From: Dehalococcoidia bacterium | GTDB taxonomy: Bacteria; Chloroflexota; Dehalococcoidia; Lucifugimonadales; Lucifugimonadaceae | Reading direction: 5' to 3' | Assembly: GCA_028278465.1 (NCBI GenBank) | Contig: JANQEF010000239.1 | Coordinates: 1 to 13,876, forward strand | DNA length: 13,876 bases | Shown here: piece after piece, positions 13,150 through 13,876 of the stretch | Numbering within the stretch: position 1 is the stretch's first letter | Layout: each line of letters opens with the position of its first letter | The notes under the pieces: generated by a model | What the model saw: the letters and a program-made list of their open reading frames with translations, nothing else | Told to the model about the DNA's origin: nothing | Database searches by the model: none | Translations under genes and position numbers: made by a program

Positions 13150-13876
13150 ATGCAGGCTCGCAACACAATCGCCTCGGAAGACCACCCATACGGCGCCCCG
13201 CAGGACGTCACCGAAGAGCGGCAGCAGGCCGGTGAAGCCGCGCCGCCCGAAGAGGGCGGCATCGGCATCGAGTTCCTCTCGAACCTCGCACACCAGCTCC
13301 GCTCGCCACTATCGTCCCTGCGCGTCTGGGTCGACCTGCTGCAGGACCCGTCTGCGCTGGCCAATTCCGAGGACGCGAAGAAGCTTGTCGAAGGGATCGA
13401 ACGCGCTACTACTCGGCTCGAACGCCAGGTTTCAGATGTTTTGGAGATCGGCTACCTCGAGTCCGGCACGCTGACGTTCGAGTCGGGACCGGTCGATGCG
13501 ACGGAGCAGATCGCCGCGGCGGTAGGTGACGTGGAGCACGCGGCGCGCAGTCGCAGCATCACGTTTGACCTGGAGATCACGGATCAGCCGTCTAGCGTGC
13601 TTTCGAGTGAGCCGCGCCTGCGCCAGATAGTCGGTTGCCTGCTCTCGAACGCCATCCGCTTCTCGCCTGTCGGCGGCACGATCAGGCTTGTCGCAGGCAC
13701 GGAGTCGCGTCTTGCTGGTAACTCAGATGCGACGGCCATCGCGCAGTCGAGGTTCGCCGGGCGCGCCGACCGCTCGTACTACATCTGCGTGTCGAACGAT
13801 GGTCCGGCGATCCCCGGGGAGCTGCACCACCAGATATTCTTGCCGTTTGAGCGGGCCGGACGAAAGGACGCGCACG
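13150..13876 (+). CDS. Sensor histidine kinase without sensor domain (3' end outside window)
   Basis: The frame starts at ATG 13150 and is open to the window end (242 visible residues). The H-box is FLSNLAHQLRSPLSSLR, with the phosphorylated His48. A dimerisation helix follows to about residue 105. The HATPase part shows the N-box LLSNAIRFSP (Asn167) and the G1 box SNDGPAIP (Asp217), then FLPFERAG, the usual F-box. The remaining G2 box and the end lie outside. The first 40 residues are polar, low complexity and lack any PAS, GAF or membrane segment, so the kinase is soluble and probably gets its signal from a partner protein. A response regulator may follow downstream. It is divergent from the diguanylate cyclase, which suggests they are co-regulated. 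Confidence 0.88.
   Translation, partial: MQARNTIASEDHPYGAPQDVTEERQQAGEAAPPEEGGIGIEFLSNLAHQLRSPLSSLRVWVDLLQDPSALANSEDAKKLVEGIERATTRLERQVSDVLEIGYLESGTLTFESGPVDATEQIAAAVGDVEHAARSRSITFDLEITDQPSSVLSSEPRLRQIVGCLLSNAIRFSPVGGTIRLVAGTESRLAGNSDATAIAQSRFAGRADRSYYICVSNDGPAIPGELHHQIFLPFERAGRKDAH

Noticed and set aside
13053..13364. N-terminal extension of the diguanylate cyclase frame
   Set aside because: It is antisense to the histidine kinase H-box region and has shadow composition.

Overview
The window is high-GC bacterial DNA with compact genes and two long intergenic stretches full of short dispersed repeats. Several signs suggest a Chloroflexota bacterium, possibly of the SAR202/Dehalococcoidia type: two enolase-superfamily sugar-acid dehydratase paralogs within 4 kb, an eRF1-like GGQ release-factor-type protein, a PPK2 kinase, and mosaic repeats related to the 'HPEPVEG' and 'VIPDLIRNP' translated repeats. 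This assignment is inference; the window has no rRNA or marker gene to confirm it.

Layout, left to right. The 3' end of a glycerophosphodiester phosphodiesterase gene (+). Two tiny two-helix membrane proteins in a minus-strand operon. A lower-GC minus-strand gene of unknown family with an inverted repeat upstream. A plus-strand operon of a rhamnonate-dehydratase-like enolase-superfamily enzyme and an NADP-type short-chain dehydrogenase. A convergent PPK2 polyphosphate kinase (-). About 700 bp of mosaic repeats. A second, galactonate-dehydratase-like enolase-superfamily enzyme (-). Divergent from it, a very large coiled-coil lipoprotein (+) ending in a clear terminator. Then a GNAT acetyltransferase and a GGQ-containing eRF1/VLRF1-like protein, translationally coupled by an ATGA overlap. 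About 720 bp of mosaic repeats. Finally a cytosolic diguanylate cyclase (-) divergent from a sensorless histidine kinase (+) that runs off the window.

Functional themes. The dehydratase plus SDR pair looks like a sugar-acid catabolic module: dehydration to a 2-keto-3-deoxy acid, then oxidation. The second dehydratase adds another acid-sugar specificity. PPK2 and the phosphodiesterase relate to phosphate and energy metabolism. The GNAT/GGQ pair is the most interesting association: an acetyltransferase coupled to a probable peptidyl-tRNA hydrolase, suggesting ribosome rescue or tRNA clean-up. The diguanylate cyclase (intact GGDEF and RxxD I-site) and histidine kinase share a 97 bp divergent regulatory region with a perfect dyad and look like a signalling pair.

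The repeats are built from recombined modules. One 49-nt module lies just after the stop codons of two unrelated genes in the same sense orientation.
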